Program-made: the position numbers and the translations under genes
The notes under the pieces: model-generated
What the model was told of the DNA's origin: nothing
The model's database searches: none
The model's input: only the letters and a program-made list of their open reading frames with translations
Assembly: GCA_033977485.1 (NCBI GenBank)
Contig: CM066987.1
Coordinates: forward strand, 90,056,588 to 90,120,587
Origin: Hydrangea macrophylla
Taxonomy: Eukaryota > Streptophyta > Magnoliopsida > Cornales > Hydrangeaceae
Direction of reading: 5' to 3'
Length of the DNA stretch: 64,000 bases
Part shown: piece by piece, positions 47,393-59,264 of the stretch
Layout: each line of letters starts with the position of its first letter
How positions within the stretch are numbered: position 1 is the stretch's first letter

Positions 47393-47916
47393 AGGATTTT
47401 TGTAATAACACTAGTATTTTATCTTTTGTGTACTTAGGCATGTAACACGTAGTAGTAGTAGTAACGTGTACGCCGTTCATATATCTGTTGTTGGCACTAT
47501 CTTCTACTATGTATTTACTTAGCGTACGCACCTCTGATGCGAATGTTTTATATAACTATGTTGCACTATGTTTAAATCTATTTATGGAGATTTTCTTTAA
47601 CCTAGTATATATATATATATTCTTACATGGATGTACTGCTTGCTTTTAATTAGTAAATTATTTAAACTTGTATACTCTTAGTCTATAAGAATGACTGATA
47701 AATCCCTACGATGAGTTGAGCCATAGAAGTCATAAGTGTAACAAATATAGAATTAGGAACTAATGTAGGTTCAGGGGGTCAGATATGGAACACTTGGCAT
47801 TAACTTGAGGTTTAGAAAGAATTAAGAAAGGTACCCCCTTATTACTATAAAATTTTAAGATATTCCTTTAATTAGCACCAGTACTAAGTTAGTTTTTCTG
47901 TGTTGGGCAGGTTAGC

Positions 47917-48426
47917 ATGGAGTACGAGATAGAGCACGATGTTGAGGATGGACAGTACAGAGTTACCTTAGAGAGACAGTTTGCCCCTCGAGGATTTGGC
48001 TATGTTAGCAACACCATCAGGCATACAGTTCGCCAGAGCTTAAGGAGATGGACACGTTGTTTCTTCCGTGAGAGACCTGTTCCAGAGATAGCATATCACA
48101 GAGTGATAGCACCGCGGCTACTGTCCGCTGAGATGGAGGAGGTTTCGCACGCCCTTGGAAACCTTGCAATCCATGACCAGGACGAGCCACAAGAGGACAT
48201 AGTACACTATGTTACCCCTGCAGGTTCTGACGACGACTCAGATGATGATCCAGATGAAGACCCACTAGCGGAGCCTGAGATGATAGAGGATCCTGATTGG
48301 CCCCTAGAGCCAGCCTGGGATGCATTTATTGGTATTCCTCCGATCGATTTTCCACCATCTAGTGATTTAGGAGAGGTGACCTCAGACTCTGATGTGGATA
48401 GAGATGGAGGATGGGTTCTTAGCTAG
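47917..48426 (+). CDS. TR-GAG ORF2, unknown acidic protein (169 aa)
   Basis: ATG at 47917, directly after TTTTTCTGTGTTGGGCAG/GTTAGC, TAG at 48424-48426. Residues 1-20 are mixed. Residues 21-60 are Arg-rich (TLERQFAPRGFGY, TIRHTVRQSLRRWTRCFFRE). MEEVSHALGNLAIHDQDEP follows, then an Asp/Glu-rich part (SDDDSDDDPDEDPLAEPEM) and a hydrophobic-acidic C-terminus. No known domain is recognised. The charge layout, basic then acidic, would suit RNA or chaperone contacts, but that is a guess. Conserved in length with copy 1, where only one stop separates it from function. Confidence 0.65.
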   Translation: MEYEIEHDVEDGQYRVTLERQFAPRGFGYVSNTIRHTVRQSLRRWTRCFFRERPVPEIAYHRVIAPRLLSAEMEEVSHALGNLAIHDQDEPQEDIVHYVTPAGSDDDSDDDPDEDPLAEPEMIEDPDWPLEPAWDAFIGIPPIDFPPSSDLGEVTSDSDVDRDGGWVLS

Positions 48427-48883
48427 ATTCATCTTATGTTCCACTTCTTTTGATGTATCACAGATTTGTAGAACTAGTATTCGTACCGTTGTTGTACCCT
48501 TTTTATTTCTGATTAGTAGTAGTTGTTTCTGAATTAACTTAGCTATAATTGTATGGATGAGATGATTCTTACTTTTAACTAATTGCTACTCTTACCTCTT
48601 ATATGTTTATAAGAATATAGGCTTGACCATTAGTTGATAGAAGTTTTAGCACTGACGAATCTCCTGAAATGGACCTCGGAAATAGTCAGCTCCACCTAGA
48701 GTCTAGAAAAACCAAGGATAAGGATGCCTTACCCTTAATCCTAGTCGTAATTATGATGATCATTATATGCTAGAAATCCCTGTTAACTCAATACTGTTAC
48801 TTGTCATATGATCAGACGAGATAAGATAAGGTATTGACCAAATAGGTGATTACTCGTAGGTATAACCCTTGCTAGCGTACACC

Positions 48884-50017
48884 ATGGTTAAGAGAAAACA
48901 GAATACTCAGAATTCATCCCACAAGACAACAAATGTGATACCTCCAGCAGTGGATCCAACAGGATTGATAGAAGCTCTTGTCCGACGCGTGGAACAAGCA
49001 AGTGATCACTTGGACCGCGTCATCAACAGCAAGGATACTTGTCAGACAGGAGATAAACTGCTTGAGAGATTTCGTGCACTTAAACCAGGAACGTTCACTG
49101 GAATGACGGAAGCATGGGAAGCTGAACGATGGCTTCGTGATATGGAACGAATGTTTCAAGCCCTCGAATGCAACGAGACGGAGAAAAGACACTTGGCTGT
49201 TTTCCAATTGTCATATTCGGCAGCTGATTGGTGGGAATCTGTCGAAGCTACAGTGGGCGAGGATATTGCAAGGAAGATGACGTGGGAAGCATTCAAAACG
49301 AAATTCTTAGCAAAGTACTTTCCAAGAACAGAAAGAAACAAGAAGAAAAAGGAATTCATAGAGCTAGTTCAAGGCAACATGACAGTACAAGAATACACGG
49401 CGAAATTTGAGAGACTATCACGATTTGCTCCGTACATGATAGATACTCAACGAAATAAGACACTGCAATATTACGAAGGACTTAATCCAGATATCCAGAA
49501 GACAGCAGCAGTAAACCTCGACCAACCATTCGAAGAAATGGTCGAATTAGCCACACAACTAGAGAATATAGCTCTGAACAGCAAGAAACTAGAAAGCCAC
49601 CCACAAGGAAGAAAAGATAACTGGTTCCAGACAAACAACCCAGGAGAAAGTCGAAGAGGCAATCAAGTGTCCCGGGCAACCGCTCAAATGCAGTCTGTAA
49701 TCACTAGAAGAAACTCTGGACACCTCCAGAATCATCACAAAGGACAGAGAAGCAATGACAGAAGAGTTAGTCAAACAGTTGTTCAAACACACGCAAAGCA
49801 ACGAGACATCTGCTACAACTGCGGAACACCTGGACACCACTCCAAAGAGTGCACAGCACCGAAACAACTCACAGGGAAACAAGTACGGTGTTTCAATTGT
49901 GGAAAGACTGGACATGTACGTAAAGAATGCCCCGAACAAGAAGTCCAGAACCATGCTCCACCACCACAGAAATCCAGAAAGAGAACTCGTAGATCAACAA
50001 ATCAATATCAGCACTGA
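48884..50017 (+). CDS. gag: Gag polyprotein of TR-GAG copy 2, intact (377 aa)
   Basis: Forms the particle shell and packages element RNA. ATG at 48884 in ACACCATGG; an upstream in-frame TTG at 48869 is not a likely plant start. The retrotransposon gag core spans about residues 80-185 (ERWLRDMERMFQALECNE, SAADWWESV, TWEAFKTKFLAKYFPR, EYTAKFERLSRFAP). A linker rich in Asn/Gln/Ser follows. Two CCHC zinc knuckles come next: CYNCGTPGHHSKEC (310-323) and CFNCGKTGHVRKEC (336-349), then a basic tail (KSRKRTRRS). The double-knuckle form and sequence resemble Del/Tekay chromovirus Gag. TGA closes the frame with no frameshift into protease; no pol follows. Confidence 0.92.
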   Translation: MVKRKQNTQNSSHKTTNVIPPAVDPTGLIEALVRRVEQASDHLDRVINSKDTCQTGDKLLERFRALKPGTFTGMTEAWEAERWLRDMERMFQALECNETEKRHLAVFQLSYSAADWWESVEATVGEDIARKMTWEAFKTKFLAKYFPRTERNKKKKEFIELVQGNMTVQEYTAKFERLSRFAPYMIDTQRNKTLQYYEGLNPDIQKTAAVNLDQPFEEMVELATQLENIALNSKKLESHPQGRKDNWFQTNNPGESRRGNQVSRATAQMQSVITRRNSGHLQNHHKGQRSNDRRVSQTVVQTHAKQRDICYNCGTPGHHSKECTAPKQLTGKQVRCFNCGKTGHVRKECPEQEVQNHAPPPQKSRKRTRRSTNQYQH

Positions 50018-50318
50018 ACAAAATGAAAGACTGAAGGTACCATGCCCACTGCTAATACTCTGAACCCTATATAGAAATGATGTTACAAGATGGTTGGGAC
50101 ATTCAAGAGAAATTATGAAGAAGAACTGATGTATTTCCAAGAAACTCAGACCCCGGAACAGTGGACAACAACTTATGGTCAGGTAGACCATTTAGATTGA
50201 TAAGAGCGCCTGAGTTGGTATAGAACGGCAAACCTTGTGAATAAGACCTTGTACATTTTTTTAGATCTAGCAAACTCTAAATTTCGAGGACGAAATCCTC
50301 AAATAAGGTGGGTAGAGA
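50018..50318 (+). other. gag-LTR spacer with former pol-end motif and polypurine tract
   Basis: ATTTCGAGGACGAAAT at 50281-50296 and the polypurine tract AAATAAGGTGGGTAGAGA at 50301-50318. The former is a familiar end-of-pol sequence in Del/Tekay elements, retained although pol is gone. Confidence 0.75.
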
Positions 50319-52145
50319 TGTAGCACCCAGAATTTTCCCTAGAAATTCCACACAGGATTTAGGAAGTATAGTGACGTCACCTTGATGGCGATTACAGAAG
50401 ATCCATTAGGAGTCCTTACTAGAATCCTTGGTAATCGTCTTGACGATGACTATGTTAATATTAAATCTAGGACTAATTCGAATAGAAGTGGGACCCACAC
50501 TATACTTAGGAACCAAGTGGACCCCACGCCTGATAATCTACCCTTGGATACACACAGCATACACATACACTTACATTGGGACTTAGGAACACATCTCAGT
50601 GCATATTACCTAGTATGGGACCCACACTGCCACTTGGCGATCATGTGGACCCCACCCTAATCTACCCTTGGACGCACACACACCCACTTACACATGTGAT
50701 TACACATTGTGCACACCACCTCAGCACATGGCAATACATGTGCGCCACTTGTCAAGCCATGCACCAATGGCATGACACTTGTCAACCCCATCTCCATTTA
50801 TATACATGCAACACACTTCCCCCTCACACCATTTCATTTCACCCTCACAATCTGTCTCTACAGATTCTATAGAGAGAGAGAGAACCGAGAGAAAGTGAGA
50901 GAAAGCTTGAGAGAATAACAAACCACACACTCTCGGTTTTGATTGACCACACTCTCATCCCTACACTATACACACCCTCTCTGTCCATTATACACACACA
51001 CACTGACCTAGGGAAGTTTGGAGAAGGAGGAGCAGAACAAAGAAGAAGCCGGAGGGAGAGAAGGAAAGATCAGTGATCCCTTAAGGTAAAACCACCCCCA
51101 CTTCATTCTGTACTCTTGCATGTCCCTTAGACACCCCCAGGACTACATACATGAACCCCAAACAGAGCCTAAGGCTCTCTGTCACCTCCGGCCACCATTA
51201 AAGCTCCACCTTTGGAGCTTGATTTTAAAATATTAACCAAGGCCCCTAAAATCTATACCATTCAGACCTACTTGGTCCCAGTAGATCCCCTATGTAGCAG
51301 GTTTGAATTTGGGTGGAGTTTGAATGGCCATGCAGGCCATTATTCTTTCAAATGACCGAAAGAATAATCGCATAGTGGGAACCCTAAATGAATGATTCAG
51401 ACCCTAAGTTCATAGTATGTGTTAGAGGGAGGGATTCCGGTCATTTCCCCGTTGACCTCGTGCATTTTGGTTGAGAAATGAGAGAGATATGAAGAGAGAG
51501 AGGATCGCCGGCGAGGCCCGACTTTCCGGCGGCTCAAGCTCGCCGGAGAAGAAGGTGATGACCCGTTTGGGTTCGGGTTATAACAAACGGGTTAGGGTCG
51601 GGTTTGGTTAGGGTTTAGTTGTGTGTCTAAGTGGGTAGGATAGCGGGTCGGGTGTGGGTTTTTAAAACCCGTGGGTATTTTAAGTGGGACGACGCCGTTT
51701 TGAGCGTCGGGTTGAAGTTCGGGTCGGGCTGGGCAAATGGGTGGGTTATTATGTGAGTAAGAACGTGTAAGGGTTTGGGTTGGTTCGAACCAAGTAGGAC
51801 CCGTGGGTCCTTTAAACGACACGACGTCATTTTGACGTCGGGTCTTGTTCGGGTAGGGTTTCGGGTTTTGGTTTGGGTCGTCTTGTGTCTGTAGTTGGGT
51901 TAGGGTTCGGGTTGATGGGCCGGGTAGGTTTGTGAGTAGGTATGGGTTCGGGTTTCGGGTTAGGTCCAACCCGAACGGGTCTTTGAGTTGGGTTTAGCTG
52001 TGAGTGTATATGGGTAGCCCGTTTAGGAATTTGAGTTCGGATCCGGGTCAAACCCGCGAGTTCTGTTTGGGTTCCTTTGTGAGTATATCTGGGTAACCCG
52101 TTTACCCATGGGTCGGTTCGGGTTGACCCGTCGGGTCTCAGAATA

Positions 52146-52188
<43 letters not shown>

Positions 52189-54663
52189 GATTATTAATAT
52201 TATTAGTATTAAATTAGTTTTAAAAGGCTTTAATTAGTTTTAATAATTATAAATTAATTTATAATTATACCATTAAGGTTTTAATATTATAGAATATTAT
52301 TTTAATATTCTATATATCATTATATATTATATATTTATTATTTATATGATTAATATAAATAATAAATATTAGTTTTAAGTAGTTTTAAATAGTTTTAAAT
52401 AGTTAATAAATACCTACGTGTATTTATAAATTCTAGAAAATTAGGGTAATGACCCTGGGACTATTTTATTATATAATGTAAGTGATAAAGTTATAATATT
52501 ATAGTCCAGTATTTTTTATAATTAATAAGGAGTTATTTTATAAGTATATTAATTATTAAAAATACCAAACGAGCTCCGAAAATTGTGAAATAAATACTGG
52601 TGGCGTATTTTAATATCTAGTATTTAATAATAATACTTCTAAGTACTGATTCTTTTGTATAATTATATTTATGTATTTAAATCCCGTTTCGGTTATTTTC
52701 TGGCATATATTATCTTCAATAATTCATAATAAATAATCTAGGACTCCGAAAATTACGTGGTCAGTTCCCAGAGCCTTAAAATAATGTCTAGAACATTTCC
52801 ATAAAGTTTGGTGACTTTTCGACTCGGTCGAAAATACAGCCTGTCTTTTAGGGCCTGCATTAGTATGTTAAGCCCTGCATATTACCTCGAAAAACGCGAC
52901 GGACTCCGATTTGAGTCTAGTTAATGGCGTTGGACTTAGAATGACACGTAGATCACTACCTTGAGGTTTATGACCTCATTTGGTAAAATTACCATTTAAC
53001 CCCTATAGTTGTGCTCATACATTACTTCTGTTTATTCCGTTTATTGTTGTAGAACTTGACGTTTATCTGCGGTTCGAGGAGCGGCGACTCGAGGTGAGTT
53101 TCCTAACCTCACTCTAATCCTATTAAGACTAAAATAAGTTGTTTAAAAGCTACCTGTATGATATTTTGTATAAGTGACTAGCTGATTTCTGATGTCAAGT
53201 GTATTTTCCCATAATTATAAGATGTTTAAAAACATGTTATGGTAGTGCTATCGCATACGTGAGCATGTCAAGGGTTTTATCTATATGTTTATCGGTATCA
53301 ATTCCATGTCATATGATCCATGCTCTATATGTTACGTTTCTGCTGCTAATTGTTAAAAGGACGTTTTACTATGTTGTTGACTGAATAAATACGCATGCCA
53401 TGTTAATAATAAAGAGAAAGGAAAGTGGTTTTGCATGTGCATATTGATAATGGATACACGTGCATTTCATGACATGTGTTAGCATGCGTTGTGTGAGGAA
53501 GAGGGGTGTTTGATGAGAATGTAAATGAGATGAGATGTGATTTCTGGATCCTATGGATCAACGGCTGACGAGCCGGGTGGACATGAACGGTTAGGGTTCC
53601 TAGCGCGCCTCTCGCCGTTGAAGACGTCCGGTGATGCGCATACGTGGTTGAAGATGTCCCATGTATCGTTGAATAGATCCGGCTAGTGCTCTAATATACT
53701 TCTCAGCCGTGTAGATGACCGGTGAGAGTATACACATGGTTGAAGACGTCCCATGTGCCAGTTACATTGTTTACAGATAGTGTGCGCCGTGAAGACGCCC
53801 GGTGGCCTATCAAGGGAATGAGTAGGAATTGGCTGTGATAGTATGTTGACATCCTTGATATACCGCGTGTTGTCATGTGGATGAGAGAGAGAAAGCGAAT
53901 GAGGAGATTGAGTTGATGAGAAAAATGTTTTGGTTCAAATAATTTGGCTTTGGAAAGTTTTGGTTTTAAAATAAAATGGTTTTGAAAATATCTGTTTTAA
54001 AAGCAAGTGTCTTTGAAAAGAGTTGGGAATGAATTTTATTGATCATGCATTTGCACGCACGAGTTTATAATAAGAAGAATGTATTCTATGATGTTATGAT
54101 TATCTGTTTACCTTTCTTGTTGAGACCTCTGCTATGCCCGTGGTGAGAATGCGTCTTTTGATAAGAGAATCACCATACTTTAAAAAGAACTAAACTATGA
54201 CGTGAGTTGAGAGATGTTATGTATTTACTGATTATTGTGCGGTTGAGATTCTCACTCAGCCTTGTTCCAAGGCTGACGGCATGTTACGCCCTGGGCATTC
54301 GTATGCCCAGAGTGTTGCAGGTTTGGAGATAGATAGAAGAGTTCAGGATGCAGTACCGTGGAGCCAAGGGGAATAAAGCCTTGCTCAAGACCTGATAGGC
54401 AGTTTCTCAAGTTTTAAGATTGTATAAACTATTCAGCATGGCCTCTTGTATTAAGATTGAAGTTATTGTAACCCTTATTTAATTTTCGCTGCTGTATTTA
54501 TACTCTGATAAGTTTAGATCATGCTTATGCCCTAGCATTTCCCTTATGATTGCATGGTGCGGAGTTAGAAGGACAGAACGGTTATCAAACTAGTCACGTG
54601 TCTATGGACCCATAAAGGAAAATTTTTATTTTTCCTATTTTTGGCTTACTCCGGGGCGTGACA
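50319..54663 (+). repeat. 3' LTR of TR-GAG copy 2 (4345 bp)
   Basis: Partner of 42367-46698. The TTA microsatellite is longer here (52147-52190). Confidence 0.93.
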
Positions 54664-56192
54664 AAGGTGATTTTTGGCTTGAGGCAAGGACCGTGACTTT
54701 AATCTCTCAAATGCTCATAACTTTTGCCTAGGCACCAGTGAGGTGACCTAACAAGCTCTTTTCTCTTTTTTGTTATTGCTCACTTTGGATTTAGCTCTAA
54801 TTTTTTCCTAGGCGTCCTTTCGGATTTTCGACCTAGAGAGCCATCCTTCTTTTTTCTTTTTTTCTTTTTTTTTAAATTCTGCCTACGTACCCCCAAGTGG
54901 GAATCAGGTCCAACGTAGTTCAGGCCGAAGCTTGAAAGAAATTGGGCTATTTTTGTGGGTGGAGCGACCGAACCGATGTGGTTGCCTACGCATCCCCGAG
55001 TGGGAATCAGGTCGAGCGTAGTTCAAGGCAAGGTCTTGAAAGAAGGGGTTTGAGGTATGACGGTTTTTTAAACCAATCATCAAAGAAGTTCAAACTTGGG
55101 TTACTTATGGTAGCCTTGAAGAGGAGGATTCAGTTTCCATCTCCCTTTCTTTTCTTTTCTTTTCTTTTTCTTTTTCTTTTGTTTTGAGGATTGATCCTTT
55201 TCACTTTCGCCTAGCCAGTCAATTTTCCTTTACACATAGTTGATTCTTATGAGATCTTTTGATTATAATTTCAGAATTCCAGAATGTGCATATCAGTTCT
55301 CAGAATTTTTTGTGGTCGTTCCGAGCCTTTTGAAATGTGATCTAGGCATGTTCTTATGACGTACCTTGAAGTGTACAATTCTCTGTATCACCAAATTTTT
55401 TCTTTCATTTTCCCTATCATTTTGATTGGCTAAGGTCAGATCTTGGAAATCAACACCTTTTTCAGCTCTAACTTTTGCCTAGGTGCCTTTTCGGGTTTTC
55501 AACCAAGCGAGCTTTTTTTTTTTTTTTTTGAAAGTGGAGATGAAACTCACTGAAACGTTTGGCTACCATCAAGGACCAAGTCCGCACAGGTTCGCATGGC
55601 TATCAATTGGGTTGGGCCCAAGGCTTTAAAATGGTTGAAAAGGATGTTAGGCAAGCCCCAAATTAGTTCCAAGTATGTCTTTTCGAGATTTGAGCAAAAG
55701 CATCTTTGAATTCTTAAAGTAAGACTATTCAATTCTCGGCTCTTCATCGGTGTCAGCGCAAAATTGACTTTGACCTTTCAGGATTTTTTTGTTTGAGTAA
55801 AAAAAACTATTTTTTTAGCACAGTAATATCCATGGTAATTTGAAAAGTGACACTTCACTTCAGCGATTCATGCATCTATGACTAGGCACATCAGATTAGG
55901 CAAAATGAGACTTCATTCCATCAGTAGAGAAGGATTACAGACTCATTAACAACTCGATGACAGACAGACTTGACCACAAGACTAAACTTGAAATAGACAA
56001 AACATACAACAGACTCGACTAGACTCGACTTGATCTCAAATGGAATGTCACAGTGACTCACTTATTCTTTTTATTTATTTATTTATTTTTTATTTTTTTA
56101 AAGAGCATCTTCATTTGGTTTTCTAGCAAGAGTCCCAAACACCATCACTTCACCGGCACAGGTTCAACATTCATGGTCCTCAGCGAAGGGGA
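54664..56192 (-). other. Non-coding internal region of the nested Tat element after gag
   Basis: Protease and RT would be expected here and are absent. Contains a two-unit repeat of CTACG(T/C)A(T/C)CCCC(A/G)AGTGGGAATCAGGTC (about 54880-55020) and several long T/C-rich runs (54848-54884, 55140-55180, 55512-55530). Confidence 0.5.
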
Positions 56193-57464
56193 TCATTTAA
56201 ACGGATAGGTCAAGGGTTGGTCGAGACCGAGGTGGTGGATTGGATTGGGGTGCGGCGCATCATCTAAGAGATCCTGAATTGAGTGACGGAGCCTCTTACA
56301 GTTGTCGGTCTCATGGCCTTGGTCTTGGTGGTAATCACAATACTTGGATTCATTATACCCAGGAGGTGGGTGATTAGGAGGCTTACTGGGCTCCAAAGGT
56401 ACAAGGTGGCCCTTTTGAACAAGGTGATTGAGAGCGGAGGATAAGCTCATGTCAAGTGGTGCGAAGACTCTTTGGTTTCCTTTCTTGTGACGCTTACTGC
56501 AGTCATTTTATCTTGATGATGGGCTTAAGGCATTGACATCTAGGCTCTCTTGATCTTCACCAAAGGTGTGGGGTCTCTTCTCCTTTTTCAGTGATCCAGC
56601 TCCATTGATCTTGCCTTCACAGATAGCATCCTCGATTCTAGTTCCAACCTCAAACAACTTTTCAAATGTTGAGATGGACTGGTAGAATAGTTTTTCATGG
56701 TATACTGGTTGCAGGTTCTTGACCAGCATACGTACTTGCTCTTTCTCAACAGGCCTGTGGATCATTTGGGCTACTTTATTCCTCCATCTGCTCAAGAATG
56801 CAGTGAAGGACTCATTAAAATTCTGCCTGGTAGTTTCCAGATCTCGGATGGTGACATCAAGCTCTTGGTTGTAGGAGTAGTGATCAATGAAAGTTCTAGC
56901 AATATCTTCCCAAACTCGGGTCTTGGAATTTTCAAGGGTTAGGAACCAGGAAAGTGTGGATTTCTGGAGGGTTTGAGGGAACAACATAGCTATGTGCTCA
57001 TGGGTGCAGCCCATTGACTGGAAAATGCTCATACAAAACTTCACGTGGCTCTTCGGATTTCCAGTTCCGTCAAAACGGTCGATTTCAGGCATCTTGAAGT
57101 TCTCGGGTAGCCTCACTTTGTTGGGCTCAAACAATCCTTCCAGATCTAACATGTAATCGTCGACTCCCTTACTCTTCCTTAGTATGTTCTCAAGCTTGTC
57201 GACCTTGTCCATTTTTTCTTGGAGCTTTTTCTCATATACAGGCGGCGGGACTCCTTGAAACCATTCTTCTTCCCCATTATTCTCGGGAGGCAGTCCAAAT
57301 CCAGGCGGTGGTGGTGGCATGAACCCTTGTGGTGGTGGGAACCTAGGTGGGTATTATGGTTGCTGTTGTCGGAACTCTTCCATAAATTTCAGAACTTGAG
57401 TCAGCCGATCTGACTGTTGATTGATTAATTCAGTGACCTTGGCTTCCAAAGTTTCCTGATTCAT
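56193..57464 (-). pseudogene. gag: gag of the nested Tat element, two nonsense mutations
   Basis: The frame runs 424 codons from ATG at 57464-57462 (MNQETLEAKVTELINQQ, a coiled-coil-like start). TAA interrupts it at 57356-57354 (codon 37) and 56510-56508 (codon 319). A Pro-rich segment is followed by the gag core (DRFDGTGNPKSHVKFCMSIF, LSWFLTLENSKTRVWEDIA, FNESFTAFLSRWRNKVAQM), as in plant Tat/Athila-type Gag. Near the C-terminus, YCDYHQDQGHETDNC is the unusual C-x2-H-x5-H-x4-C-like knuckle of this lineage. A Met-initiated piece from 57320 is open for 270 codons and carries most of the core. Confidence 0.88.
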
Positions 57465-59243
57465 GTTGAATTTTCTCGGCGGACAGATTCTAACCAAATG
57501 ACTATTCGAACACCAGGATGGGGATCTCAGTGGCTGATTTTGGGAATCTATAATGACCTATAGATTCGAGAGGAGTGTATCAGATTCTGATAGTGATGAC
57601 TAGAGAGACAATGACAGTGAGGTTAAGGAAGATGGACTGACTTATGTACAGACTGACTGAGATAGTGTGCACAGACTGATGAGAATGGTGCATGCACACG
57701 AGACAAGCATGCGGATGCAAGCCCTAATCTATATGATGCCCCTACTTCTAACAGATAGCAGTTAAACAAATAAGGTCCTAGCCATACAGAGTGTGCTAAC
57801 CTTACTTTCCAGTATGATTACCAAGGGATAACAGGGATTTCCGGGATACTTTGGGAATTTCGGATAGAGTTTCTAGGAGAAACATGGGTATGGAAGATTC
57901 AGAAAAATTTCTAGAAGTCATTTGAGTTTCTAGGAGAAATAAGGATTTCTGGTTGATTTGGACTGAGCTTCTAGGAGAAACTGGTATTTTGGGTATTTCT
58001 GAGAAATATGAATAGAGTTTCCAGGGGAAACAAGTATATCTGGGCATTTCTGGGTGATTTGGGCAGAGATGCTGGGATTTTTTGAGAATCTAGGAGATTT
58101 GGGCAGAGCTTCTGGGAAAACAGGTACTTTGGATATTTCTAGGAAATTTGGATAGAGTTTCTAGGAGATAGGACAGAGTTTCTGGGAGAAACTGGTATAT
58201 CTGGGAAATCAGGGAGATTTAGAGAGTTTCTGGAAGAAACTGGTTAATATGGTGAGTTTCTAAGAAATTGGAATTTCTGGGAAGCTTGGGTAGAGGTTCC
58301 AGAGAAATATGGATTTTCTGGAATTTTCGGTGAAATAAAGATACCTAGGGAGTTCATAGGATTTCTGGGAGAAGCGGGAATATCTGGGTGATTCGGACAA
58401 GCATTTTTAGGGAAGTCTGGGAGATCTTGGTAGGGTTTGGAAAAAGGGGTGGTTTCTGGGAAATCTGGTGGATTTTGGCAGAGTTTTCGGGGAGCAGAGA
58501 GTTCTAGTAGAGTTTTTGGGAAACGGGAATTTCTAGGAAGTTTAGATGGATTCTGGTAGAGGTTATGGGAAATAGGAATATCTGGTTAAATTGGACAGAG
58601 TTTTTGAAAGAAATTGTTATATCTGGGAAATCAGGGAGATTTGGATGACGGTGATCATACTGTCTAGCAAGTTTTCATACTCCTATGTCTTAGGACCAAC
58701 AAACAAGGTTTGCGGTGTATATCTTTGTGAACGTGGGGCAGACATCTTTGTCATGGTGCCTAGGCAGGTCAACTCAATGTGATCACATGTAAGTGATTGC
58801 CTTGGGGATCATAAGAAAGAGGTTCTGCCTCATGTCACATAAGCGTCTACACCGCGCAGGTAATCCCGTCAGGGCATACAACAGTTATATCAGATTGTCC
58901 TATCTGAAAAGATAAATCAACAACCCTATGAAAGGTTCTACAGGAATCTATATGCAAAGGCTGGGTTTAGTCAAAGAGGGTCCGTTGACGAGAGTTCCAA
59001 TATACCGTCAGAGAGACAGTACGAAAGTGTTTACTCTTTTTGATATACCTTGGAAGGTACAGTATCAACGGTGACTTGTGCCCTGGTACAGCAAGACCTG
59101 AACAATGTCAGCGCCGCGTTTCAGACACAGTCGAGAGGGTAAAATGCAGAGTGCAATGCGGTGAACCATACACAGTAAAAAGATGATTTTAAGGATGCTT
59201 CTTATGAGTCAAACCTCTGTATTATTTTGTTTTAAAATAAAAA
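57465..59243 (-). other. Leader of the nested Tat element with degenerate short repeats
   Basis: Lies between the primer site and gag. From about 57825 to 58640 it consists of irregular units of TTTCT(A/G)GGAGAAAC and TCTGGG(A/T)ATTT type, spaced about 30-60 bp. The rest has no recognisable features. One TTCTAGAA (57909) resembles a heat-shock element core, but this is not a promoter position. Confidence 0.6.
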
Positions 59244-59261
59244 TCCCCAGCAGAGTCGCCA
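59244..59261 (-). promoter_or_regulatory. Primer binding site of the nested Tat element
   Basis: The minus strand reads TGGCGACTCTGCTGGGGA, 3 nt from the LTR end. Tat/Ogre elements usually prime from tRNA-Arg, and TGGCGACTC fits the end of such tRNAs; the last half I cannot verify. Confidence 0.75.
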
Positions 59262-59264
59262 GAT

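Larger units (their letters stand above)
42367..54663 (+). mobile_element. TR-GAG-type non-autonomous Del/Tekay element, copy 2 (young)
   Basis: The LTRs are 42367-46698 and 50319-54663, with 3620 bp between and a perfect duplication AAGGT (42362-42366 and 54664-54668). Same order as copy 1: primer site, ORF1, ORF2, gag, polypurine tract, no pol. About 5 differences in the first 235 LTR bases suggest a fairly recent insertion. With intact gag, primer site and polypurine tract, it could have been moved by enzymes of an autonomous Del/Tekay relative. Confidence 0.93.

Noticed and set aside
48869..48883. Upstream TTG as the gag start in copy 2
   Set aside because: Plants start at ATG; ACACCATGG at 48881-48887 is a good context and is shared with copy 1.
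57825..58640. Heat-shock element cluster
   Set aside because: Only one TTCTAGAA; most units are TTTCTGGGAGAAA with wrong spacing, and they lie in the leader downstream of the LTR.
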